Shown in pieces: positions 28,718 through 39,710 of a stretch of 64,000 nucleotides of DNA. The translations under genes and the position numbers were made by a program. The stretch's first letter is position 1. The number at the start of each line of letters is the position of its first letter. The DNA is from Actinomycetes bacterium (GTDB lineage Bacteria > Actinomycetota > Acidimicrobiia > IMCC26256 > PALSA-610): the NCBI GenBank assembly GCA_025360585.1, contig JANYBW010000041.1, positions 47,470 through 111,469 of the forward strand. Reading direction: 5' to 3'. The notes beneath the pieces were generated by a model that worked only from the letters and a program-made list of their open reading frames with translations, had not been told where the DNA came from and did no database searches.

Positions 28718-30013
28718 CTATTTCAAACTGCTCTCGGTGATCTTTGCGCACTCAGCAATCCCGGAAAGAAATCCGGTACGAAACGCGGTGATCCGCATAA
28801 ACGATGTGCCTACGGTGGATTTCCCGGAATTTACATTCGCCGCGGAATCGCCTTGCAGCAGCAACGCGGTGATCGCTTCATCGAGATCGCCCGGCGAGAG
28901 ATGAAATGCCGCATGTGGCCGATCGTTGAGAAACAAGCTGGCTGCCCACGTTCCGGTAAGACAATCTGCTTGCAAACTCTGCTGCAACGGGGTTCCTGCT
29001 TCACCCACCACTTTTTGTACCAACGTTGCATAACCGTGGCCGATGAGGGTTGAGACTGCGAAATCGCCGATTCCTTTGTAGGCCCGTTGCGCGAGTTCGG
29101 GAGTCACGCCGACGGTGCCTTTGAGTGGCGTCCACTGCTTGCCGGCTTGCGCAAAGACCGTCGACCAAAAATCTTCGAGATCCACGAAACTCGCGCTCAC
29201 CGCGTTGTCGTACGCGAGGGTCCCGCCGCTGTTCGCATCCGATTGCGACTTGAATGGCAGTTCGACCAGCAATGCGGAAACCGTCGCATCGGTATATATC
29301 GAGCAGGGTTTCGCGCCATTGATGAAGCCATCTTGAAACGCTCCGACACGATCGAATGCTGAACCGTGGGCACTTTTGTCGTTCGCGTCAGTTCCGATCG
29401 GATCTCGCAGCTGCAAAAAACCCGCGACGGCGGCATCGAGTTCGTTGAGCGTTACTTTGAATTTCTTGCTGTAGCCATTCCATACCGATGCGACCCACGC
29501 GCCCGCATAACAATCCGCTTGTTGTTCACGAGTCACCGTCGCTCCCTGAAACGCGACGCGCGCTTGAATCGCATGCCCGACTTCGTGGGCCATCACAATC
29601 CCGATTGCGAAGTCTCCGAATTGTTTGCGCATACCGGGGATGAGTTTTTCATCATCCCAAGCGACGAGATCGCCTTTAGGACAGTAAAACGCGTTGCGCG
29701 CCACGTCGGAGTATTTCGTAACTCCTGGGCAGGGCGGAACCTTGCTGGTAGAGGTGTACGAATAAAACCCTCCTGCGATAGGTGCGTACTTCTGCCCAGG
29801 AAATACCGTCGCCATTGCTTGAGCCCAATAGCTCTCTACATCGTCGAGGCCGGCGCGCACTAACAGATCATCGGCGGAGGCCCCAACGGTCGTGGTGGTC
29901 ACTGCGGCTTTCGAAGAGGTCCTGATCGGTTTCTTCACCGCCGCCGAGTTACCTCCGCAGGATGCCAACATCGCGGCCGTTACCAAGATCGTTCCAATAG
30001 CTTTACTACGCAT
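28718..30013 (-). CDS. Putative neutral zinc metallopeptidase lipoprotein with duplicated, inactive second domain
   Basis: Exported lipoprotein of 431 residues; L-A-S-C places the lipidated Cys at 19. The first domain (about 50-255) is YpfJ-like (PF04228 type): M-A-H-E-V-G-H-A-I-Q gives the HExxH zinc site, and E-Q-Q-A-D-C-Y-A-G-A-W the third ligand region. The second domain (about 270-430) repeats the layout but reads L-I-G-H-G-Y-A-T-L where HExxH should be. It keeps L-Q-A-D-C-L-T-G-T-W. So a duplication is visible and the second copy has lost its zinc-binding pair. It ends close to the convergent membrane protein gene. Confidence 0.82.
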   Translation of the reverse strand: MRSKAIGTILVTAAMLASCGGNSAAVKKPIRTSSKAAVTTTTVGASADDLLVRAGLDDVESYWAQAMATVFPGQKYAPIAGGFYSYTSTSKVPPCPGVTKYSDVARNAFYCPKGDLVAWDDEKLIPGMRKQFGDFAIGIVMAHEVGHAIQARVAFQGATVTREQQADCYAGAWVASVWNGYSKKFKVTLNELDAAVAGFLQLRDPIGTDANDKSAHGSAFDRVGAFQDGFINGAKPCSIYTDATVSALLVELPFKSQSDANSGGTLAYDNAVSASFVDLEDFWSTVFAQAGKQWTPLKGTVGVTPELAQRAYKGIGDFAVSTLIGHGYATLVQKVVGEAGTPLQQSLQADCLTGTWAASLFLNDRPHAAFHLSPGDLDEAITALLLQGDSAANVNSGKSTVGTSFMRITAFRTGFLSGIAECAKITESSLK

Positions 30014-30117
30014 GACTCGCCGTCCTATTTCGCGGAAATCGGGACCATTGCAGCCAAAGCAACCCAGTTGCGACCTGCGCCACGAAGACCCACTGAATGT
30101 TGATACTGCCTGAATTA

Positions 30118-32371
<2,254 letters not shown>

Positions 32372-32519
32372 GAACTCCTACGTTACCCGCGGCCCATTTC
32401 ATGATTTCGAATGAGTTTCTGAGCCGGTTCGCAGTCCTAGACTCGCCAGCCATTGCTCGCCGAAGAAGTTGGTGCGGGCCGGTGGTTTGATACACACGAA
32501 CTAATGGAGCACATTTCTT

Positions 32520-33359
32520 ATGGGTAAGGCCGATAAACGAGCCCGCAAACGCGAGAACCAAGCCAAGGCTCGGGTCGCGCGAGAAAGCGCCGCGAAGCGG
32601 GCCAAGCAGCGCAAGCAGGTCACGTACGGCGCGGGGGGCTTGGTGGTCATCATCGTGGTCGTGGCCTTGGCCAGCTTCTTCGGCAGCAGCGACAAACCGA
32701 AGGCCAAAGCAACCACGACAACAACACCGCCAGCGACCGCCTCAACCATTCCCCCGACGACAACAACCACGAAACTTCCCGCCGGCTGCGTCGGCACCGT
32801 TCCAGCCAAAATCGGCAACGGCAAGCAGTACAAAGCAGCTCCGGCCATGACAATCAATGTCGCTAAGAAATACACCGCAACGTTCCAGACCACCTGCGGA
32901 TCCTTCACCGCCGAGCTTGCGACCAAGGACTCACCCAAGGGGGTGAATAACTTCGTCTTTTTGGCCAAGGCTGGCTTCTACAACGGACTGCAATGGCACC
33001 GAACTGTCAAGAATTTCGTCATCCAAGGCGGCGACCCTCAAGCCACAGGAAGCGGCGGTCCCGGCTACAGCACAGGCACGGAGTGGCCAAAACAAGATTT
33101 CAAAACCGGTGATTTGGCGTGGGCAAAATCGAATGGCGAGGCTCCAGGTACCGCAGGTTCGCAGTTCTTCGTCACGACGGGTAGCCCGGCTTCGCTCAAC
33201 GGGACAAAGAAGGGAACCACGTACGACTACGGCTACTTCGGCCACGTCACCTCCGGCCTCGATGTAGCACAGAAACTGGAAAGCTTGGCGCCTGGTTCTG
33301 GCGATGGCGCGCCCACCCATCCGCTCTACATTTTGAAAGTCACGATTTCGGAGTCTTAA
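32520..33359 (+). CDS. Membrane-anchored cyclophilin-type peptidyl-prolyl isomerase
   Basis: Isomerase of 279 residues. A highly basic cytoplasmic head (1-35) and a single transmembrane helix (about 36-54) are followed by a Thr/Pro-rich linker (60-85), so the catalytic domain lies outside the membrane. The cyclophilin domain (about 115-279) shows W-H-R-T-V-K-N-F-V-I-Q-G-G-D-P, with the catalytic arginine, and A-G-S-Q-F-F-V-T. It probably assists folding of exported proteins. It is 3 nt from a second cyclophilin, with divergent transcription from lysC. Confidence 0.92.
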   Translation: MGKADKRARKRENQAKARVARESAAKRAKQRKQVTYGAGGLVVIIVVVALASFFGSSDKPKAKATTTTTPPATASTIPPTTTTTKLPAGCVGTVPAKIGNGKQYKAAPAMTINVAKKYTATFQTTCGSFTAELATKDSPKGVNNFVFLAKAGFYNGLQWHRTVKNFVIQGGDPQATGSGGPGYSTGTEWPKQDFKTGDLAWAKSNGEAPGTAGSQFFVTTGSPASLNGTKKGTTYDYGYFGHVTSGLDVAQKLESLAPGSGDGAPTHPLYILKVTISES

Positions 33360-33362
33360 GCA

Positions 33363-34055
33363 ATGAGCGAAGACGAAACTTCCAGCGCAGCTCCGCTCGA
33401 CCCACCGGCGAGCGGTCGGCGGCGCAAAAAGCCGGTGTCGCCCTTTGGGTGGCTCGTCGATGTTCTCATCGGAGCCGCGGTCGCGCTTCTTGTTGTGTTC
33501 GTCATCGCCAAGGTCCGCAATCACGACTCAGGCGCCGCGCCAGGAACGACCCTTGCACCATCGGGTCACTACACCGCGACCATCGACACCACACTCGGCA
33601 CGATCGTGGTTGCCCTCGATGCGAACACACCGAAGGCAACGGGCAACTTTGTGACGTTGGCTCGCAAGGGTTTCTACAACGGCCTCACGTTTCACCGAGC
33701 GGTCACAAACTTCGTCGTTCAGGGTGGCGATCCCGACGGTAGCGGCACCGGCGGGCCCGGCTACAAAATCGCCGCGGAAGCACCAACGACCCCGTATTCA
33801 TTGGGTGATTTGGCCTACGCAAAAACTGCAACTGATCCGGCCGGATCCGCAGGTTCGCAATTTTTCATCGTGACCGGATCAGCGGCATCATTGAACCAAA
33901 CACTCAGCGGCGGGCGCTACTCCTACGCCCGTTTCGGCCACGTCGCCAGCGGCATAGACGTTGCCAAAGCAATTGAAGCCCTCGCACCCGCGACTGGCGA
34001 CGGCCCGCCAACCAAGACGGTCACCATCAACAAAGTCACCATCAATCAAGCGTGA
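33363..34055 (+). CDS. Second membrane-anchored cyclophilin-type peptidyl-prolyl isomerase
   Basis: Isomerase of 230 residues. It has a short basic cytoplasmic head with R-R-R-K-K, one transmembrane helix (about 30-50) and a cyclophilin domain (about 68-230). F-H-R-A-V-T-N-F-V-V-Q-G-G-D-P and A-G-S-Q-F-F-I-V mark the active site. It is clearly a paralogue of the preceding gene but has a shorter linker. The two are probably one transcript. Its 3' end overlaps the convergent S51-like gene by 14 nt. Confidence 0.92.
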   Translation: MSEDETSSAAPLDPPASGRRRKKPVSPFGWLVDVLIGAAVALLVVFVIAKVRNHDSGAAPGTTLAPSGHYTATIDTTLGTIVVALDANTPKATGNFVTLARKGFYNGLTFHRAVTNFVVQGGDPDGSGTGGPGYKIAAEAPTTPYSLGDLAYAKTATDPAGSAGSQFFIVTGSAASLNQTLSGGRYSYARFGHVASGIDVAKAIEALAPATGDGPPTKTVTINKVTINQA

Positions 34056-34740
34056 GTAGACCCTCGCGGTGTTCCACAAGCGATTGACCCGCTCGACACG
34101 TCACGACCGTTCCGGTACCGGCGACTCGCAACTCACCATTGGGTTCGCGCACGACGGCAGTGTGAACAGGAACGCCGATGAGGGTCGTGTCGGCGGGGAG
34201 CAACTCAACCGAGCGTTCCCAGATGTGATCGCGGTTGGCAGTGTGGTGGGCAAACAACGCCGTGTTCTCCACAACCCCGAAGCCGACGGTGTAGGCGCCG
34301 CCGCGAGAGTCGATCATCGGATCGCACAGCACGGTCGCGCCCGCGCCCGAAGCCGCGAGTACTGCGCCGTTGCGATGCGCAGCGACCAGCACATCGAACA
34401 GTTGCGTATCTTTGAGCACGGATCGCAAATGTTGCGCTGACCCATCGCAGATGTAAATAAACGTTGCACTCTTCGCGGCACGCACCAACGCGTCGTCGTT
34501 TGCGTCTCGGCGGTTGAAGACCTCAAGCACTTGCAATGTCGCGCCGAGCGCAGCGAAATGCTCGGCGGCTTGGGCCACCACTGTTGCTGGGCTCTCGAAT
34601 GCCGCGGCCGCGGGTACTAGCAGCACCCGTTTCGTTGCGAGTGCAGACAACAGTTCAGCGTTGATCCCCGCGCACTGCGCGTCGAATTCCCCGCCACCGA
34701 TGAGCGCGAGCCGGCCGCATTTGTTGTGGTGAGTGGTCAT
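34042..34740 (-). CDS. Peptidase S51/cyanophycinase-like protein (type 1 glutamine amidotransferase-like fold)
   Basis: Protein of 232 residues. The ATG at 34740 is chosen because it overlaps the preceding methyltransferase stop (ATGA) and homology begins there (L-A-L-I-G-G-G-E-F). The fold is that of cyanophycinase/peptidase E. The nucleophile elbow, normally G-x-S-A-G-A, reads A-S-G-A-G-A, followed by L-C-D-P-M-I-D-S-R-G-G-A-Y-T-V-G. By alignment from memory the nucleophilic serine is replaced by glycine, so hydrolase activity is doubtful. The neighbouring serine could compensate. Confidence 0.75.
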   Translation of the reverse strand: MTTHHNKCGRLALIGGGEFDAQCAGINAELLSALATKRVLLVPAAAAFESPATVVAQAAEHFAALGATLQVLEVFNRRDANDDALVRAAKSATFIYICDGSAQHLRSVLKDTQLFDVLVAAHRNGAVLAASGAGATVLCDPMIDSRGGAYTVGFGVVENTALFAHHTANRDHIWERSVELLPADTTLIGVPVHTAVVREPNGELRVAGTGTVVTCRAGQSLVEHREGLLTLD

Positions 34741-35354
34741 CGGATCGCGACTCCCTGGGTAAACGGCAACAGGACTGATGGTGTCTGGGCCGGATCGAAT
34801 TCCACCGATGATTGCAGCACAAAACCGTTGCGTTCGATGTTGCTCGGCGCGTCTCGGGTCAGGTGGCAGCCACAGGCCACGCGCTTCCAGAGGGGATTGA
34901 GACGCCGTTGCCAATGCCCGCGGTTGCCGTGGGCACCGCCACCATGCTCAATGAAGTACAACGCGCCGCCTGGCTTCAACACCCTGCGAACCTCCTGCAA
35001 CGTTGCGTCAACATCGCGAACGGTGCACAACACCAACGTCGATACCACAGCATCGAAACTGGAGTCGTCGTAGGGAAGCGCTTCGCCTGGTGCATCAATA
35101 ATTTCGACCGGTACCCGAGCGATCGCGACCCGGCTGCTGAGCATCGCTCGCATTGGTTGCGATGGTTCCGCCGCAACGACCGACTTCGCCAGTTGATAGT
35201 GCGCAAGATTCGCACCCGATCCGGCGCCAATTTCGAGCACGCGGCCTTCAATCGAGCCGACCAACTCGGCGCGTTTACGACCCATGAAGCCCGCTTCCAT
35301 GCGCGCATTCATCTTGTCGTAGAGCTTCGCGAAAACAACTTCCCAAATCGCCAT
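34737..35354 (-). CDS. Class I SAM-dependent methyltransferase
   Basis: Methyltransferase of 205 residues. Motif I is V-L-E-I-G-A-G-S-G-A-N (about 39-49). The S-F-D-A-V-V-S-T-L-V-L-C motif and V-L-K-P-G-G-A-L-Y-F-I-E-H follow, as in UbiE/Methyltransf_11 proteins of small-molecule or phospholipid type. The acceptor is unknown. It overlaps the S51-like gene by 4 nt, so the two are co-expressed. Confidence 0.85.
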   Translation of the reverse strand: MAIWEVVFAKLYDKMNARMEAGFMGRKRAELVGSIEGRVLEIGAGSGANLAHYQLAKSVVAAEPSQPMRAMLSSRVAIARVPVEIIDAPGEALPYDDSSFDAVVSTLVLCTVRDVDATLQEVRRVLKPGGALYFIEHGGGAHGNRGHWQRRLNPLWKRVACGCHLTRDAPSNIERNGFVLQSSVEFDPAQTPSVLLPFTQGVAIR

Positions 35355-35376
35355 ACGAACAGGCTAGATGGGATTG

Positions 35377-35760
35377 TTACTTCGTTTTGTAGACGATGTC
35401 GCAGTGCTTGATGTTGTATTCGCGCACGCTGGCTTCGGTGGCCTTCAGGCGAGCGATGTCGACCTTGCCAACGACCGACGCCGGATTTTTGTCCACATAG
35501 CTCGCTTGCAACACCAAGGCCAGATCATCGAGGTCTTTTTTGGTAACGCCGGTGAGGTCCTTGGGGATATTGCTCGCCATCTTGTGGTAAGCCGCGGTCG
35601 CCAGGGTTCCGTCGGCAACCGTGATCGTCGTGTGCGCACCGAGCGCCTTCACCAGATCGCGTGACTGATTGCAAAACGGCGTGCCATTCCCACCCGAACA
35701 CGCCCCGAGGCCGAAGCCGCTGATGACGACAAGCAACGCTGCAGACGAAAATTTTTTCAC
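35377..35760 (-). CDS. Small putative lipoprotein of unknown function
   Basis: Protein of 127 residues from a GTG at 35760 with GGGAG 6 nt upstream. It has a lipoprotein signal with L-G-A-C, then a charged, mostly helical mature region with two further cysteines (F-C-N-Q near the start and H-C-D-I near the end). These could form a disulfide. I do not recognise the family. It faces away from the 3-hydroxyacyl-CoA dehydrogenase gene across a 141-nt region. Confidence 0.75.
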   Translation of the reverse strand: MKKFSSAALLVVISGFGLGACSGGNGTPFCNQSRDLVKALGAHTTITVADGTLATAAYHKMASNIPKDLTGVTKKDLDDLALVLQASYVDKNPASVVGKVDIARLKATEASVREYNIKHCDIVYKTK

Positions 35761-35901
35761 GACATACTCCCAACGGAAACCCAAATAGTCCGATATTTAT
35801 AGCCGCGATTCGCCTGTAGACGCGGTAACCGGCGATTAAGAGACCGCTGGCTACTCACCGGTAGCCTTTTCGAACCTTTCGTACTGCTTGAGGAGGCCCT
35901 T

Positions 35902-36756
35902 GTGGCGATCAAACGCGTTGGATTAGTTGGTTCGGGAATCATGGGTTCCGGCATGGCAGAAGTTGCGGCCAAAGCCGGTTTCGAGGTGGTGTTGCGCAGT
36001 CGCGCCCAAGCAACCGCCGATGCCATGGTCGCAGGATTGGAAAAATCGCTCGCGAAACAGGTGGATCGCGCCAAACTCGCCGACGAAGAGCGCACCGCGA
36101 TCTTGGGTCGGGTGACCGCCACCAGCGATCTCAACCAACTCGCGAACTGCGATCTGGTAATCGAATCAATCGTCGAGGACCTCACCGCCAAAAAGGCACT
36201 GTTCAACGAACTCGATCGCATATGTCAACCCGAGTGCATTCTCGCTACGAACACGTCGACGCTGCCCGTCATCGAAATGGCGATGGAAACTGGGCGGCCC
36301 GAAAAGGTTTGCGGGATCCATTTCTTCAACCCCGCGCCCGCAATGGCCCTCGTTGAAGTGGTCCACACCATCACATCGAGCGATGAGACCGTCGCCGCGG
36401 CCACTGAATACGCAACCAGCTGCGGCAAAAAGGCGGTGTTGGTCAAAGACCAAGCCGGCTTCATCGTGAACGCGCTGCTGTTTCCGTACCTCAACAACGC
36501 GGTCAAGTTGTTCGATGGCGGTGTCGCGACCCGCGACGACATCGACACGGCCATGAAGGGCGGCTGCAACTTTCCGATGGGTCCGTTGGAGCTGCTCGAC
36601 CTTGTCGGCCTCGATACCAGCTTGTCGATTCTCGATGCGCTGTATGAGGAATTCAAAGACCCGAACTACGCGGCGGCACCGTTGCTTCGTCGCATGGTGA
36701 GCGCGCAACGCCTGGGCCGCAAAACCGGCACCGGCTTTTACGACTACCGCAAATAG
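35902..36756 (+). CDS. hbd: 3-hydroxybutyryl-CoA dehydrogenase
   Basis: Dehydrogenase of 284 residues that interconverts acetoacetyl-CoA and 3-hydroxybutyryl-CoA. The NAD(P)-binding G-S-G-I-M-G-S-G is at residues 10-17. The I-E-S-I-V-E-D segment carries a substrate-site acid. N-T-S-T-L-P and G-I-H-F-F-N-P-A-P complete the standard sequence, with H in the catalytic F-F-N-P context. The GTG start has GGAGG 5 nt upstream. It lies 35 nt before ethylmalonyl-CoA mutase, so in the ethylmalonyl-CoA pathway it would feed crotonyl-CoA formation. Confidence 0.92.
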   Translation: MAIKRVGLVGSGIMGSGMAEVAAKAGFEVVLRSRAQATADAMVAGLEKSLAKQVDRAKLADEERTAILGRVTATSDLNQLANCDLVIESIVEDLTAKKALFNELDRICQPECILATNTSTLPVIEMAMETGRPEKVCGIHFFNPAPAMALVEVVHTITSSDETVAAATEYATSCGKKAVLVKDQAGFIVNALLFPYLNNAVKLFDGGVATRDDIDTAMKGGCNFPMGPLELLDLVGLDTSLSILDALYEEFKDPNYAAAPLLRRMVSAQRLGRKTGTGFYDYRK

Positions 36757-36791
36757 TCGTTCATTTTCAGCCACTTTTGGAGGCACACGCG

Positions 36792-38771
36792 ATGAGAGAT
36801 CGTCCCTGGGTGATGCGTACGTATTCGGGGCACAGCTCCGCGCGTGCGTCGAACGAGCTGTACCGCACCAACTTGTCGAAAGGCCAGACCGGCCTCTCGG
36901 TCGCGTTCGATTTGCCCACCCAAACTGGCTACGACCCCGACGATGTCATGGCCAAAGGCGAAGTCGGCAAAGTCGGCGTGCCCGTGCCGTCACTGAACGA
37001 AATGCGTCAGCTCTTCGATGGCTTGCCGCTCGGCGAGATGAACACGTCGATGACGATCAACGCGACGGCGATGTGGCTCCTCGCCCTCTACATCGCCGTG
37101 GCCGACGAAACTGGCGTTGGCCAAGACCAACTCGCGGGCACAACCCAAAACGACATCATGAAGGAATACCTTTCACGCGGTACCTTTATTTTTGGTCCTG
37201 CGGAAAGTTTGCGGCTCACGGTTGATGTCATCACCCACACGATCAAACACGTGCCCAAGTGGAATCCGATCAACGTGTGCTCATACCACTTGCAAGAAGC
37301 AGGTGCGACTCCCACACAAGAACTCGCGATCGCGCTGGCAACCGCGGTCGATGTCCTTGACGCGGTGCGCGCATCCGGTCGAGTCAGCGAAGCTGAGTTT
37401 CCAACCGTTTTCGAACGCATCTCATTTTTTGTGAACGCCGGGATTCGTTTCATCGAAGAGACCTGCAAGATGCGTGCCTTCAATGTTCTCTGGGAACGCA
37501 TCGGGCGCGACCGTTACGGCGTCACCGACGATAAAGCGCTGCGGTTTCGCTACGGCGTGCAGGTGAACTCGCTCGGCCTCACCGAAGCCCAGCCCGAAAA
37601 CAACGTGCAACGCATCGTGCTCGAAACCCTGGGTGTAACCCTGTCCAAAAATGCCAGGGCTCGGGCAGTCCAGCTTCCGGCTTGGAACGAGGCGATGGGC
37701 CTTCCTCGCCCTTGGGATCAGCAATGGTCGCTTCGAATCCAGCAGGTGCTTGCTCTGGAGAGCGATCTGCTGGAGTACGGCGATATTTTCGATGGCTCCA
37801 AGGTGATCGAGGCGAAAACCGCGGAATTGGTCGACGCCGCGCAGACGGAGCTGGATCGCATCATCGCGGCGGGTGGCGCGTTCGCGAACATCGACGAGCT
37901 TAAGGGTCGCCTGGTGCAATCCAACGCGGAGCGCGTGCGGCGAATCGAAAGCGGCGACACCACGATCGTGGGCGTGAACTCCTATACCGAGACTGCGCCA
38001 TCGCCCCTCACCGCGGGTCTCGATGGCGAGTCTTCAATCTTGGTGGTGGATTCCGCGGCTGAAGCCCAACAAATCAGCACCACCGATCGATGGCGAACGG
38101 AGCGCGACGCGACGGCGGTCGAAGCCGCGCTCGCGACAGTCCGATCCGTCGCCGCAACCAGCGAATCGCTTATGGATGCGACCATCACGCTCGCAAAAGC
38201 CGGCGGAACGGTCGGGGAATGGGCCGGCGCCTTGCGCGACGTTTTTGGCGAGTACCGCGCGCCTACGGGCGTGAGTGGCGTAAAAGTTGCGGTTACCGGC
38301 GACCTGCTGACCGTACGTGAGCGGGTGCGGGCGGCAACAAAATCTGGGCGCGCGATTCGGATTTTGGTGGGTAAACCTGGCCTCGACGGCCACAGCAACG
38401 GCGCTGAACAGATCGCCGTCGCGGCTCGTGATGCGGGTATGGAAGTCATCTACCAGGGCATTCGCCTCACACCAGCCCAGATAGCCGCCGCAGCTCGCGA
38501 TGAAGACGTCGACGTTATCGGCCTGTCAATCTTGTCCGGATCGCATATGTCTCTGGTGCCCGAAACCATCCGGTTGCTGCGCGCCGACGGCGTGACTGCG
38601 CCCGTGGTGGTGGGGGGAATCATCCCAGAAGTTGATCGACGCACCCTGCTTGCCGCAGGTGTAGCGCGGGTCTACACGCCCAAAGATTACCGGCTTGGCG
38701 AGATTATGGGTGATATCGCCGAACTTGTACTCGACATCAGGGCTCAGGACAAGGCATCATTGAGCCGATGA
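36792..38771 (+). CDS. ecm: Ethylmalonyl-CoA mutase
   Basis: Coenzyme-B12-dependent mutase of 659 residues that converts (2R)-ethylmalonyl-CoA to methylsuccinyl-CoA. The ATG at 36792 follows GGAGG by 7 nt. The start R-T-Y-S-G-H-S, and the N-C-S-Y-H-L-Q-E-A-G-type region with a P-K-W-N-P-I-N-V-C-S-Y motif, match Ecm more closely than methylmalonyl-CoA mutase as I remember them. The cobalamin domain (about 525-650) has G-K-P-G-L-D-G-H-S-N-G-A and V-V-G-G-I-I-P. Catalytic and B12 domains are in one chain, and the length is right for Ecm. It overlaps the next gene by ATGA. Confidence 0.88.
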   Translation: MRDRPWVMRTYSGHSSARASNELYRTNLSKGQTGLSVAFDLPTQTGYDPDDVMAKGEVGKVGVPVPSLNEMRQLFDGLPLGEMNTSMTINATAMWLLALYIAVADETGVGQDQLAGTTQNDIMKEYLSRGTFIFGPAESLRLTVDVITHTIKHVPKWNPINVCSYHLQEAGATPTQELAIALATAVDVLDAVRASGRVSEAEFPTVFERISFFVNAGIRFIEETCKMRAFNVLWERIGRDRYGVTDDKALRFRYGVQVNSLGLTEAQPENNVQRIVLETLGVTLSKNARARAVQLPAWNEAMGLPRPWDQQWSLRIQQVLALESDLLEYGDIFDGSKVIEAKTAELVDAAQTELDRIIAAGGAFANIDELKGRLVQSNAERVRRIESGDTTIVGVNSYTETAPSPLTAGLDGESSILVVDSAAEAQQISTTDRWRTERDATAVEAALATVRSVAATSESLMDATITLAKAGGTVGEWAGALRDVFGEYRAPTGVSGVKVAVTGDLLTVRERVRAATKSGRAIRILVGKPGLDGHSNGAEQIAVAARDAGMEVIYQGIRLTPAQIAAAARDEDVDVIGLSILSGSHMSLVPETIRLLRADGVTAPVVVGGIIPEVDRRTLLAAGVARVYTPKDYRLGEIMGDIAELVLDIRAQDKASLSR

Positions 38772-39562
38772 GAGATCCGATGACTGACCGTCGGCTCGCG
38801 CTTTCCACTGGTTCTGCTCTTACCGCACTTGCGGCAGGGGCTGTGGCTGTTGCCACCGCCCAACCTGCATTTGGGGTTGTGGCTGGCGTAGCCGGAGCAA
38901 TCGCGGGTGGTGGCGCAGCGGCGCTAGCCGGGCAATTGGCCCGCAGCGATAAAGCGCGCTCGGTCGCAGAACGCGATCTCGTGCGGCTTGCCAAAGAACT
39001 CGATGCACTCTCGGATACCTACAGCGATGAAGTGCGCCGTGCGGCGGCGAGCGAAGCGGCCCGTCCGCAATCGCCCAAGGAAAAGGCTGAACACGCCTTC
39101 GACCCCGCGACGGGCCTGTACGACGAGCGGTATTTCGCAGTGCTCGTACAACAACAAGTTGCCGCGGCGCGCCGTTCCTTACGGCCGATCTCTGTGGTGA
39201 TTTTCGAACTCGATTCCTTGGCCGACGCGGCACCGGCCGACCGCGACCAGGGCCTCATGGTTGTCGGCGATGTCATCCGACGCACCTTGCGTGAAAGCGA
39301 CAGCGCGTGCCGTTTGGGTGACGTGATGGTCGGTGCGATTCTGGAAGACACCGCGGAATCCGGCGCAGTTTGGGCCGCGGAACGTGTGCGCGGAACGTTG
39401 CTGGCATCGCCAGTCGGCGAAGCGCTCACGGTGTCTGCGGGCGTCGCTTGCTACCCGTCGCACGCGTTAGGTGCGGCGGAACTCGTGCAACAGGCCGGTA
39501 AGGCGCTCGACGAGGCTCGCCGCCACGGCGCCGACCGCGTCGAAATCGCCCCCGAAGCCTAA
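38768..39562 (+). CDS. GGDEF-like domain protein with degenerate active site
   Basis: Protein of 264 residues. Hydrophobic Ala/Gly-rich segments (about 10-58) probably form one or two membrane helices. A coiled stretch (60-90) follows, then a GGDEF-fold domain (about 112-262). The active-site signature should read G-G-D/E-E-F; here it reads R-L-G-D-V-M-V-G, so cyclic-di-GMP synthesis is unlikely. P-A-T-G-L-Y-D-E-R-Y-F before it is the conserved GGDEF entry. It may bind nucleotides or act as a scaffold. Translational coupling to ethylmalonyl-CoA mutase is notable, though it may be a chance operon. Confidence 0.82.
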   Translation: MRDPMTDRRLALSTGSALTALAAGAVAVATAQPAFGVVAGVAGAIAGGGAAALAGQLARSDKARSVAERDLVRLAKELDALSDTYSDEVRRAAASEAARPQSPKEKAEHAFDPATGLYDERYFAVLVQQQVAAARRSLRPISVVIFELDSLADAAPADRDQGLMVVGDVIRRTLRESDSACRLGDVMVGAILEDTAESGAVWAAERVRGTLLASPVGEALTVSAGVACYPSHALGAAELVQQAGKALDEARRHGADRVEIAPEA

Positions 39563-39574
39563 CCCCACCCAGCC

Positions 39575-39600
39575 ACCCCCCGGCCCCACCCCCCGGCCCC
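39575..39600. repeat. Two tandem copies of a 13-bp C-rich unit
   Basis: The unit ACCCCCCGGCCCC occurs twice in perfect tandem, immediately before the block repeat at 39603. It lies in the short gap between convergent genes. Confidence 0.8.
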
Positions 39601-39602
39601 AC

Positions 39603-39657
39603 CCAGCCTTTCCCGGAGCTTTTCGTTCGGAATCCGCAACTCTACGCCCACCAAAAT
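39603..39657 (+). repeat. Copy C of the dispersed block repeat
   Basis: It has the same 19-nt block as the inverted repeat at 21558-21699, then a 6-nt spacer, the 12-nt block with one change (CGGAATCCGCAA), a 6-nt spacer, and the 8-nt block GCCCACCA followed by AAAT. Spacer sequences differ but their lengths do not. It stands alone between two convergent genes. Confidence 0.8.
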
Positions 39658-39710
39658 CTGGGGCGCGGCCGCGGCGGAGGGCGTTACGCCAAAGATTTAG
39701 GCCAAACGCT

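Noticed and set aside
32372..32519. Lysine riboswitch before lysC
   Set aside because: The 148-nt region shows no multi-helix junction or conserved motifs I could recognise.
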